Of a stretch of 64,000 nucleotides of DNA, positions 34,630 to 46,600 are shown piece after piece. Numbering within the stretch: position 1 is the stretch's first letter; each line of letters starts with the position of its first letter. Source of the DNA: Pteria penguin (Eukaryota; Mollusca; Bivalvia; Pterioida; Pteriidae); assembly GCA_035048485.1 (NCBI GenBank), contig CM068582.1:13620001-13684000 (forward strand), written 5' to 3'. A program made the position numbers and the translations under genes. The notes under the pieces were generated by a model. It had not been told where the DNA came from and searched no databases. It saw nothing but the letters and a program-made list of their open reading frames with translations.

Positions 34630-37600
34630 GGGGGGTGGGGAGGGGTTGGAGGCAAGTATTTTTCAGTCAGTGATCTAGAAATTTCATTCTTTTTAAAGAT
34701 GAATAGTAATACAAGAGACAAGAATAATCAATGGTTTGGCATTAAATACATCATCTGATGAAAAAAAAAAAATGTCGAAAACAGCATTTCGAAAGTGATT
34801 TTTCATATCCTGGGGTTTTTTTAGGGATATGAGACTGTGGATACACTTCTCTTATATAACGAGACCGTTTGAAGTAACATCTCGCTGCGTCGGGTGGGAT
34901 TTCCTGTATGTGTGTGTGTATGTCGGGGGAGGGATGTTCCCATTTAATCTTAATTTATACATTGAATATCAAAATTCAGGCGAAAAGCCATTACAAACAA
35001 AAGGAACAAGGATAAGTATGATCCTTTCTGACAAAGACGAGCCTGGAAAGTGGGGAGCTAAACTAATGGAAGAGAAAGAGAAAACAGCCACTATCAAGAT
35101 CTGGACACCACCAGAATGCTTGGTGGGAAAGTGGTCCCTAGCAGTAGAAGTCATAAAGAAAGGATCGGCCAAGAACACTGTGTACCGTTACAAACACGAC
35201 ATTGATATCTACCTGCTCTATAATCCATGGTGTAAAGGTATAGAATAACTGTTTTATCAGTACGCATGAGTGGTCTTCATGTTGTGCCCCTACTTTCGTT
35301 TTCGGTGAAATACCAATTCTTGATACTTTTTTTAAATGCAAATTTCTATTTGTGTTTTAGTACTAAAACATTGATTATGTGTCCATATTGATATCAATTT
35401 GTATTATTATGCCTGTAGAAAATCCGTGTCGCGCAAATGTTGCTATTTTCAAAAGGCTTATATACTATTTATGTATACTTTTCCTTGGCACATAGGAAAT
35501 TTGAATTGCATAAATCTACAATTAGATAATAGTGGTTATGTGCTACTACCAAAAGTACAATATAATAATGACACTACATCCTTAGTTTGGGGGCTTTTTT
35601 GTTGTTTGTTTGTTTGTTTTTGTTATTTCTAAACTTTTCTTTTGTTTCGTTTTTGCTTTAGGGGGGGATGTTTTTGGTTTTGTTTTTCTTAGTGTTTTCT
35701 TTTCTTTTGTTTTTGCTTGGGTGGGGGTGTTTGGTTTGGGTTTTTTTTTGGAGGGGGAGGGGTTTGGAGGGGGTGGGTGGGGTTTTTTTTGGGGGGGGGG
35801 GGTGTTGGAGTTGTAAGTGTGTCTTTCTTTTTGTGTTTATTTCATTTATTTATTTATTTATTTATCTATCTATTTATTGAGAGGAATGGCATTTATTGTA
35901 ACTCGGACTTATTTGTAAATTCACAATTCATTTCAGTATGGTGTCTGAATAAGACTCTATGTAGTGGCTAAGAGCTCGTTTTGTGATACAGGTGTTCCGG
36001 ATCCGGGTACGATTCCCGGTCTTTGTTAAAGAGGTTGATCACCACCGGTTCCTATATGTCGATAGTATTGTAGAACAGTGAAAGCGACATGAAACCTCTA
36101 TAAAACCAACTGACCAGCTAACCAATATGACCGAATCCAGTCGAAAAAAACCCCAAAAACATTGAATTACCTGTAAAATGTAAATTATTACTGCTAACTT
36201 ATACACAGATAGGTACAAGTTATCATGTTATACGCTTATAGTTTAAAGTTTGTAGCGTCTTATATGTGGATTCCTTATTTTCTTTTTCCTTCTCTCTTTT
36301 TTATTTCGGAAGGGGGATGCTTTCTTTTTTGTTTTGTTTTTGTTTTTGTTGCTGCTCTTGTTTACTTCCTAGGATGATTTTTTTTTTTCGTATTATTGAG
36401 TCTTTCTTCCCATCAATGATGATTTTTATTCCTTTCGAGATAGGTAACGCTGAGATAGATGCTATACTCGTGCTAGAGTCATATGTTTAATGTTTCAGAT
36501 GACGCTGTATACTTTCCTGAAGAGGAACTCTTAGAAGAATACATATTGAATGAAACCGGTAAAATATACATCGGTAATAAAAATCAGTTGTATGGAAAAC
36601 CATGGAACTTTGGTCAGGTTTGTATTTGTATTGATGCTTTCTTGTAAATTACTGTATGTATCTTTCACTGTGATGATCCACAATATATTATTATATTGCT
36701 TTGACAATGACATCATCGAATTGCTATTATAATAATCACATTTAAACCCCATCTCTTCCCTCAGCCTTGAATGACAAACTGAATGGGCGACGTAGGAAGA
36801 AAATCTCAAGGGGGTCCTAAATGTTTCATATTTAAGGATAAAAAAACCCGCGTTCGATAATTCTGAATATTTGGAAATTAAAATGTTAAAGATATTTATC
36901 AAAGCTAGTGTTTTATCCCATTAATTTGTATATTATTTCAAAGATTTGGGAAGTTTTTGGAGAGAGAGAGAGAGTTGGAGAGAAAGAGAGAGAGGGGGGA
37001 TGTCCTTCCCCCACCCAAACCGGTTCGAATACCTAAATGAAAAATAACATACATGTACATAATACATAAAGCAATGCTCACACATTGGTCATCAATATTT
37101 TTTTTCCCATTTGTTGAAAGTATTTCATTTTATTGAGATGTTCACTACAAGATAAGTATAAATATACATTTGTTTTTGATTTTTGTTTTTCAGTTCGAGG
37201 AAAACATTCTAGAGTGTGCCCTTCTTCTACTGGACAATTCGGACATGTCCGATCATGCTAGAGGGGACCCTATCAAGACTGTTCGAAAGCTATCAGCATT
37301 GGTATCGTTTTAAATTTTATCTATCATATAAGGTCCGCATCAGTTCTTTTTCTTTTTCTTCTTCTTTTTCTTCTTCTTCTTCTTCTTCTTCTTCTTCTTC
37401 TTCTTCTTCTTCCAATACGAAGTGTACTCAAAAGTGTAGCGTTATACTTCATAATAGTTGATAGGTATACCCGAAAGCATATCTTTTTTTTTTAATTTCT
37501 TAAATTTCTGTTTCGTTTCACCTTCAACAACCTTCTTTACATACGATTGTTTGTTGGCTGCTGACATCCATATTACAGGAACATTATTTAAACACGATTT

Positions 37601-40600
37601 ATTACCCAAACCATGCGTGCATAGTCCTTATCATCGATTGACGATTGATCTTGATGTTTTTTTTTTCTTTCTTTCTTAGTTTTCTTTTCTTCTTTTGTTT
37701 TCGTTCTTTATTCTTTATTTTTTCTTTCTTTCTTTCTTTTTTTTTTGAGGAAAATGAGCGGGGGGGGGGGGGGGTCATAGTCTCATATATTTTTGGAGAA
37801 ATCGTTTTCTTCATATTTCGTGTTCGACTTATAATAATGATTTATGGCAAATTAAAGCTATGCATCAATGTTTTTCTTGTTGTAAATTTACCTGGTTGCG
37901 CACTGGACTACTGAAGTGACGTTGCATGCTGCATTTTACATACACCTATATTTTCATCAATGCCGCCTGACTGCATTCTATCCAACCATTGCATCTGAAA
38001 TTTTCTTGGTTCATCCGAGTATTAAGAAAACACAAATTGTAATAATTAACTCCAAAACAAACTCTTTTATCAATGATGTCCAATTTCAGGTAAATGCTCA
38101 GGACGATAACGGTGTGCTGGTTGGGCGATGGGATGGGCGATACATTGGAGGTACAGCACCTACAGCCTGGATGGGCAGTGTCAAGATTCTTCAGGAGTAT
38201 AAAAGGACACAGTCATCCGTCTCGTATGGTCAATGCTGGGTCTTCTCGGGAGTTCTTACTACGTGTAAGTATCATATCCAGGGTTATCATCTGTAAATAC
38301 TGTAAGTATCATATCCAGGGTTATCATCTCTAAATAGTGTAAGTATCATATCCAGGGTTATCTTCTCTAAATAGTGTATCATATCCAGGGTTATTATCTC
38401 TAAACAGTGTTAGTATCATATCCAGGGCTATCATCTCTAAATAGTGTAATTATCATATCCAGGGCTATCATCTCTAAATAGTGTAAGTATCATATCTAGG
38501 GCTATCATCTCTAAATAGTGTAAGTATCATATCCAGGGTTATCATATCTAGGTAGTGTAAGTATCATATCCAGGGCTATCATCTCTAAATATTGTAAGTA
38601 TCATATCCAGGGTTATCATCTTTAAATAGTGTAAGTATCATATCCAGGGCTATCATCTCTAAATAGTGTAAGTATCATATCCAGGGTTATCATCTCTAAA
38701 GAGTGTAAGTATCATATCCAGGGTTATCATCTCTAGGTAGTGTAAGTATCATATCCAGGGTTATCATCTCTAGATAGTGTAAGTATCATATCTAGGGCTA
38801 TCATCTCTAGATAGTGTAAGTATCATATCCAGGGTTATCATCTCTAGATAGTGTAAGTATCATATCCAGGGTCATCATCTCTAGGTAGTGTAAGTATCAT
38901 ATCCAGGGTCATCATCTCTAGATAGTGTAAGTATCATATCCAGGGTTATCATCTCTAGATAGTGTGAGTATCATATCCAGGGTCATCATCTCTAGGTAGT
39001 GTAAGTATCATATCCAGGGTTATCATCTCTAGATAGTGTAAGTATCATATCCAGGGTTATCATCTCTAGATAGTGTAAGTATCATATCCAGGGTAGTGTA
39101 AGTATCATATCCAGGGTTATCATCTCTCGGTAGTGTAAGTATCATATCCAGGGCTATCATCTCTAGATAGTGTAAGTATCATATCCACGGTTATCATCTC
39201 TAAATAGTGTAAGTATCATATCCAGGGTTATCATCTGTAGGTAGTGTAAGTATCATATCCAGGGTTCTTATCTCTAGGTAGTGTAAGTATCATATCCAGG
39301 GTCATCATCTCTAGATAGTGTAAGTATCATATCCAGGGTTATCATCTCTAGATAGTGTAAGTATCATATCCAGGGTTATCATCTCTAGATAGTGTAAGTA
39401 TCATATCCAGGGTCATCATCTCTAGGTAGTGTAAGTATCATATCCAGGGTCATTATCTCTAGGTAGTGTAAGTATCATATCCAGGGCTATCATCTCTAAA
39501 TAGTGTAAGTATCATATCCAGGGTTATCATCTCTAGATAGTGTAAGTATCATATCTAGGGCTATCATCTCTAAATAGTGTAAGTATCATATCCAGGGTTA
39601 TCATCTCTAGATAGTGTAAGTATCATGTCCAGGGTTATCATCTCTAAATAGTGTAAGTATCATATCCAGGGTTATCATCTCTAGATAGTGTAAGTATCAT
39701 ATCTAGGGCTATCATCTCTAAATAGTGTAAGTATCATATCCAGGGTTATCATCTCTAGATAGTGTAAGTATCATATCCAGGGTTATCATCTCTAAATAGT
39801 GTAAGTATCATATCCAGGGTTATCATCTCTAGATAGTGTAAGTATCATATCTAGGGCTCTCATCTCTAAATAGTGTAAGTATCATATCCAGGGTTATCAT
39901 CTCTAGATAGTGTAAGTATCATATCTAGGGCTATCATCTCTAAATAGTGTAAGTATCATATCCAGGGTTATCATCTCTAGATAGTGTAAGTATCATATCC
40001 AGGGCTATCATCTCTAGATAGTGTAAGTATCATATCCAGGGTTATCATCTCTAGATAGTGTAAGTATCATATCCAGGGTTATCATCTCTAAGTAGTGTAA
40101 GTATCATATTCAGGGCTATCATCTCTAAATAGTGTAAGTTTCATATCCAGCGTTATCATCTCTAAGTAGTGTAAGTATCATATCCAGGGTCATCATCTCT
40201 AGGTAGTGTAAATATCATATCCAAGGTTCTTATCTCTAGGTAGTGTAAGTATCATATCCAGGTTTATCATCTCTAGATAGTGTAAGTATCATATCCAGGC
40301 TTATCATCTCTAGATAGTGTAAGTATCATATCCAGGGTTATCATCTCTAGATAGTGTAAGTATCATATCTAGGGCTATCATCTCTAAATAGTGTAAGTAT
40401 CATATCCAGGGTTATCATCTCTAGATAGTGTAAGTGTCATATCCAGGGTTATCATCTCTAGATGGTGTAAGTATCATATCCAGGGCTATCATCTCTAGAT
40501 AGTGTAAGTATCATCTCCAGGGTTATCATCTCTAAATAGTGTAAGTATCATATCCAGGGTTATCATCTCTAGGTAGTGTAAGTATCATATCCAGGGTTCT

Positions 40601-43600
40601 TATCTCTAGGTAGTGTAAGTATCATATCCAGGGTCATCATCTCTAGATAGTGTAAGTATCATATCCAGGGTTATCATCTCTAAATAGTGTAAGTATCATA
40701 TCCAGGGTTATCATCTCTAGATAGTGTAAGTATCATATCCAGGGTCATCATCTCTAGGTAGTGTAAGTATCATATCCAGGGTCATCATCTCTAGGTAGTG
40801 TAAGTATCATATCCAGGGCTATCATCTCTAAATAGTGTAAGTATCATATCCAGGGTTATCATCTCTAGATAGTGTAAGTATCATATCCAGGGTTATCATC
40901 TCTAAGTAGTGTAAGTATCATATTCAGGGCTATCATCTCTAAATAGTGTAAGTTTCATATCCAGGGTTATCATCTCTAAGTAGTGTAAGTATCATATCCA
41001 GGGTCATCATCTCTAGGTAGTGTAAATATCATATCCAATTTTCTTATCTCTAGGTAGTGTAAGTATCATATCCAGGTTTATCATCTCTAGATAGTGTAAG
41101 TATCATATCCAGGGTTATCATCTCTAGATAGTGTAAGTATCATATCCAGGGTTATCATCTCTAGATAGTGTAAGTATCATATCCAGGGTCATCATCTCTA
41201 GGAAGTGTAAGTATCATATCCAGGGTTATCATCTCTAGATAGTGTAAGTATCATATCCAGGGCTATCATCTCTAGATAGTGTAAGTATCATATCCAGGGT
41301 TATCATCTCTAAATAGTGTAAGTATTATATCCAGGGTTTTCATCTCTAGGTAGTGTAAGTATCATATCCAGGGTTCTTATCTCTAGGTAGTGTAAGTATC
41401 ATATCCAGGGTCATCATCTCTAGATAGTGTAAGTATCATATCCAGGGTTATCATCTCTAAATAGTGTAAGTATCATATCCAGGGTTATCATCTCTAGATA
41501 GTGTAAGTATCATATCCAGGGTCATCATCTCCAAGTAGTGTAAGTATCATATCCAGGGCTATCATCTCCAGGTAGTGTAAGTATCATATCCAGGGCTATC
41601 ATCTCTAAATAGTGTAAGTATCATATCCAGGGTTATCATCTCTAGATAGTGTAAGTATCATATCTAGGGCTATCATCTCTAAATAGTGTAAGTATCATAT
41701 CCAGGGTTATCATCTCTAGATAGTGTAAGTATCATATCCAGGGTTATCATCTCTAAATAGTGTAAGTATCATATCCAGGTTTATCATCTCTAGATAGTGT
41801 AAGTATCATATCTAGGGCTATGATTTCTAAATAGTGTAAGTATCATATCCAGGGTTATCATCTCTAGATAGTGTAAGTATCAAATCTAGGGCTATCATCT
41901 CTAAATAGTGTAAGTATCATATCCAGGGTTATCATCTCTAGATAGTGTAAGGATCATATCCAGGGTTATCATCTCTAAATAGTGTAAGTATCATATCCAG
42001 GGTTATCATCTCTAGATAGTGTAAGTATCATATCTAGGGCTATCATCTCTAAATAGTGTAAGTATCATATCCGGGGTTATCATCTCTAGATAGTGTAAGT
42101 ATCATATCTAGGGCTATCATCTCTAAATAGTGTAAGTATCATATCCAGGGTTATCATCTTTAGATAGTGTAAGTAACATATCCAGGGTTATCATCTCTAG
42201 ATAGTGTAAGTATCATATCCAGGGTTATCATCTCTAGATAGTGTAAGTATTATATCCAGGGTTATCATCTCTAAGTAGTGTAAGTATCATATCCAGGGCT
42301 ATCATCTCTAAATAGTGTAAGTATCATATCTAGGGTTATCATCTCTAAATAGTGTAAGTATCATATCCAGGGTTATCATCTCTAGATAGTGTAAGTATCA
42401 TATCCAGGGTTATCATCTCTAGATAGTGTAAGTATCATATCCAGGGTTATCATCTCTAAGTAGTGTAAGTATCATATCCAGGGCTATCATCTCTAAATAG
42501 TGTAAGTTTCATATCCAGGGTTATCATCTCTAAGTAGTGTAAGTATCATATCCAGGGTCATCATCTCTAGGTAGTGTAAGTATCATATCCAGGGTTCTTA
42601 TCTCTAGGTAGTGTAAGTATCATATCCAGGTTTATCATCTCCAGATAGTGTAAGTAATATTTCCAGGGTTATTATCTTACACTGTTAATAATACAAGTTA
42701 ATAATAAAGGTATTATTGTTATTGTTCTTGTCGTTGTCGTTGCTCTTCTTCCTCTAGTTCTGAGCCGGTCAGTGGATGAGGTGCTCGGCTCTCGACCGAG
42801 AGGTGCTGTGGACAGACCACTGTTCTGTATTTCGAATGAGGGAGGAAAAACCGAGGTCCCTTGTCACGGTAGGCTCGGCACGTAAAAGATCCGTCGCTGC
42901 TTTGGGTGGATCCGTTGCAAAGATACATATTTCTGATGACTTGGAATAGTCATTCAACACACACAAAGATCATTTGATAGATTAAGAGGCAATTTATATC
43001 GCTTTGATATTGCACACTTTATGTTCATAATTTCAAATTTAACATACATTTGAGAATCAAATGAATACGACGATTGCGTAAATAACAAAAGTTACAATAT
43101 AAGCATAACGAACAAAAACTAAGACCCCTTATGAAGATTTGATACCGAAACATCCATGAACTTTGATAAATTTATCAAGAACAAAAACCTTTATAAATTG
43201 TTGATACAAATAATAAGTAGGCTTTTAATATTATAGTGTGTCGAACTCTGGGAATTCCTGCCAGAAGTGTGACAAATTTTAGCTCTGCACATGACACGGA
43301 TGGCAGTATTACTATTGACAATCACTGGAGTGCTGAAGGAGACCCCATACCGGGTGTTATGGATAGCTCGGATTCTGTCTGGTATGTCTGTTCAATCCCA
43401 CATTCCATAGTCTTACCTCTGTGAGAAAATGGTGGACGCCTTAAACTAAACATGAGACAAGGTTTCTGGAAGGAGTATGTGGACGTGTTTATTACTCTTA
43501 TTAGAATACATGTCGTCTTTTGTGTATCTAGGAATTATTAACACATGTAAGGAACGCAGATTATTCAACCGCAAAATTTTGAAGTAACTTGGTCGCTAGT

Positions 43601-46600
43601 GAACCAGGCTATTCTAACTACCAATTTAATAAAACTTGAGTTCTACACATCATTGAATTCGTTTATCGGTTGCACATCTTTTCACACATTTTCTTAGGTC
43701 AATATGTGCTTGGTAGGGAACAAAGTGTCACTTTTTCTAAATTCCATCCTGTTCTGTCTCCATAATTTCCATTGTAATCAATGGCAAAAATTTGTCTCAA
43801 AGTTTTAGGTATGAATAGCACCATTCTGTGCTCCGTATCCCATGATATATTTCTCACCTCTCATCAGTCAAAATGGACATAGAGCATTGTTTTGAATTTC
43901 AATAAAACGACTGTATTCAAAATTTCAAACTCTTTTTCTGTGATTGACAATTTGGCAGTAGAATAATATGTTTCGAAGTCGACGATGGTGAAATGCGTCT
44001 GTGACAAGTACTAAGAACACAATCATAGACTCCAGAAAATTAGCAGTTAGATATGATTAGACGTCTCCTGTTTAGCTAGATACACCTGACACGTATGCTT
44101 TAAGTACCAGAATCATTGTAGATAATTCAGGAGAAATGAGTAAATATCAAATATTTATGTAAAAGTAACAGTTGATTATGATAGTCAAGTTTATATTACA
44201 GGAATTTCCATGTGTGGAATGATGTATGGATGGCTCGTCCTGATTTGCCATCTGGATATGGTGGCTGGCAAGCAGTAGATGCTACCCCACAGGAAACTAG
44301 CGAAGGTAAACTATAAACTGTCATTGAAAGAATGTCGCTTATTGCATAAACTCTTAGAGTGTGATCCTGTTTCATGAACATGTAAACAATTGATTTTTTG
44401 TATATAAACAGGTTATTTGAAACCATCTTTTTCTATAGGGAGTTTATCGGCAAGTAAGTCTTGTAATAAAGATATAATTTTTATAATTTTATTTTTCTGA
44501 AAAAAGTGATCTTTATTTTTACCGTGTTGGCCAAAGTTTTCTTTTTGTCTGTTTGCTTGGTTTGTTTGTTTGGTTTTTGGGTTTTTTATCATTATAATTA
44601 TTTAATAAAGACAAAATAATCAATTGTTGTAAAATAAATCTGTAAATCAAATTGCAATAATGTCGACAAGAATTTTATGACAATACATAATTATTTCTTG
44701 CAATCATCGTGTAATTTATTTCATTTTAGGTGTATACCGCTGTGGACCTTGTTCGATAGTTGCATTACAGAGAGGGGAAGTAACTCTACCTTACGATGGA
44801 CAATTCATATTTGCTGAAATCAACGCTGATAGAGTTAACTGGGTCCAACAACCTGACGGAAGCTTCAAAAGAGCCGAGATTGATAAAAACAGGTAGGTTT
44901 TTAATTTTAAATAAATAATATGATTATCAGAGTATGATTATGAGAAAATCCCAACTCACTGGTGCAGTGACGACATTTATCGGATTCATTATAATTTCCT
45001 GTTACGGCAACAGCTATTTGAAACATCTAATTTTTATTATTATTATTTCAAGCGTCGGAAAATACATCAGTACAAAATTGCCGGATAGAAAAGAACGAGG
45101 AAAAGCTACCTTTAATTGTGATGACGTCGACAGAGAGGACGTCACTTTACAATACAAACACAAGGAAGGTCAGCTGTATTTTATCTATTATTGTTGATCC
45201 CTAAAAAATAAATGAAATGAGTTTTTCTAATAAACATTTGCATATTCTACATTTTGAGATTGTGCTATGTAGACATGGCTATCTGGTTTATGTAATATGA
45301 TCATAACTGCATCCAGCGCAAATTTCTGTGCATTTTGTTTATGGTTTAAGTACATGTATCCATAATGGTTATAATTGATCAAACTGAAGACCATAATTCC
45401 TCTCGGGCACTTGGTCTCATTTCTACTTTGCTCTGTTTCCGAATGCGCATTCATGTAATCCACAGCGGTGCACTAAAATGAATTTTAACCTGTCTAGTTC
45501 ATTTTTATGTTGCATTAAGCGGTTTACTACTATCGATGTGGCAAGTGACACGTCATTGTCTATGCATTAAAACTATTACAAAATGTTTATTTCTAGAACT
45601 ATTACAATTGCCATATTACATTCACTAGTAGTTGAGATAATGTTACATACGAAATCATGTAGATGCACTTACATGTATTAATCATTGACAACAGATTCAG
45701 CAGAGGAAAGAGCAGCGGTTATTAAAGCGAATATTACAGGGGCCAAGCCGAGATTTGACACTGATATTTACCAGTCAGAGGGCACAAAGGTCAGACCTCA
45801 AATATTTATATCCATAATGCAAATATACTCTCACATTTGATGTTGTGTCATTGTGTTATTTGATAGTCATACATGTGTGCAGTGTTGAAATACCTGTATT
45901 TCTGTGTCAGATGTTCAGAGCAATTTCATGGATTGCGACTTGCGATCAGTAGAAGGTTACCCTAGTCACCAGGTATTATTTCTTATTTCGATGGGTCATG
46001 AATATTCGCGTTGTAACGTTTGTTTATTAGTTATTGTGACATAGCATAAGTATTTTTTTCCTTTGTCTTTACTATGTAAGACCAGGACGAAAGTAATTAA
46101 AAAAACCCCAAAAACCAAACAAAAAAAAAAGCAATGAAAAAGAAAAAGAAAAAATGCAATGAATACAAAAGTAACGGTTATTTATATCTAGATATTTAAC
46201 GCCATTTTTTTTTTAATGTATTAGCTATAAATCTCATTAAATATATGATATGAAGTAAGGCAGGTTGACTATCTACAGGACAAAATGCACCCCACAAAAA
46301 TAAATAACATAACATAAAGGGGATGGAGACATCTGAAATACCTGTATGACAGGAGAGTTACAGAACAAAGAACAATAAACACACGAATATATAGCACAAA
46401 ACAATCTATTGTAACACAGTTGTGGTAACGATTTAGGAAGGTCCCCAATTGGCGTGGTTAACTCGTTTAGAGGGCCACCTTCTCACCACTCACAAGCGCA
46501 AAATTTTGTTACAATGATCACAACAGTTATAGCAATATTGATTTAGTGCGTCCACCTGAAACATATACATGTTGAAACGTATTTATCTAATATGCATTTA

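Noticed and set aside
35610..35971. Phe/Gly/Val-rich open frames
   Set aside because: Produced by G/T low-complexity sequence; three frames are open together.
38265..42690. CRISPR-like array
   Set aside because: The 37-bp repeats are contiguous with no unique spacers, and the array sits in an intron of an animal gene.
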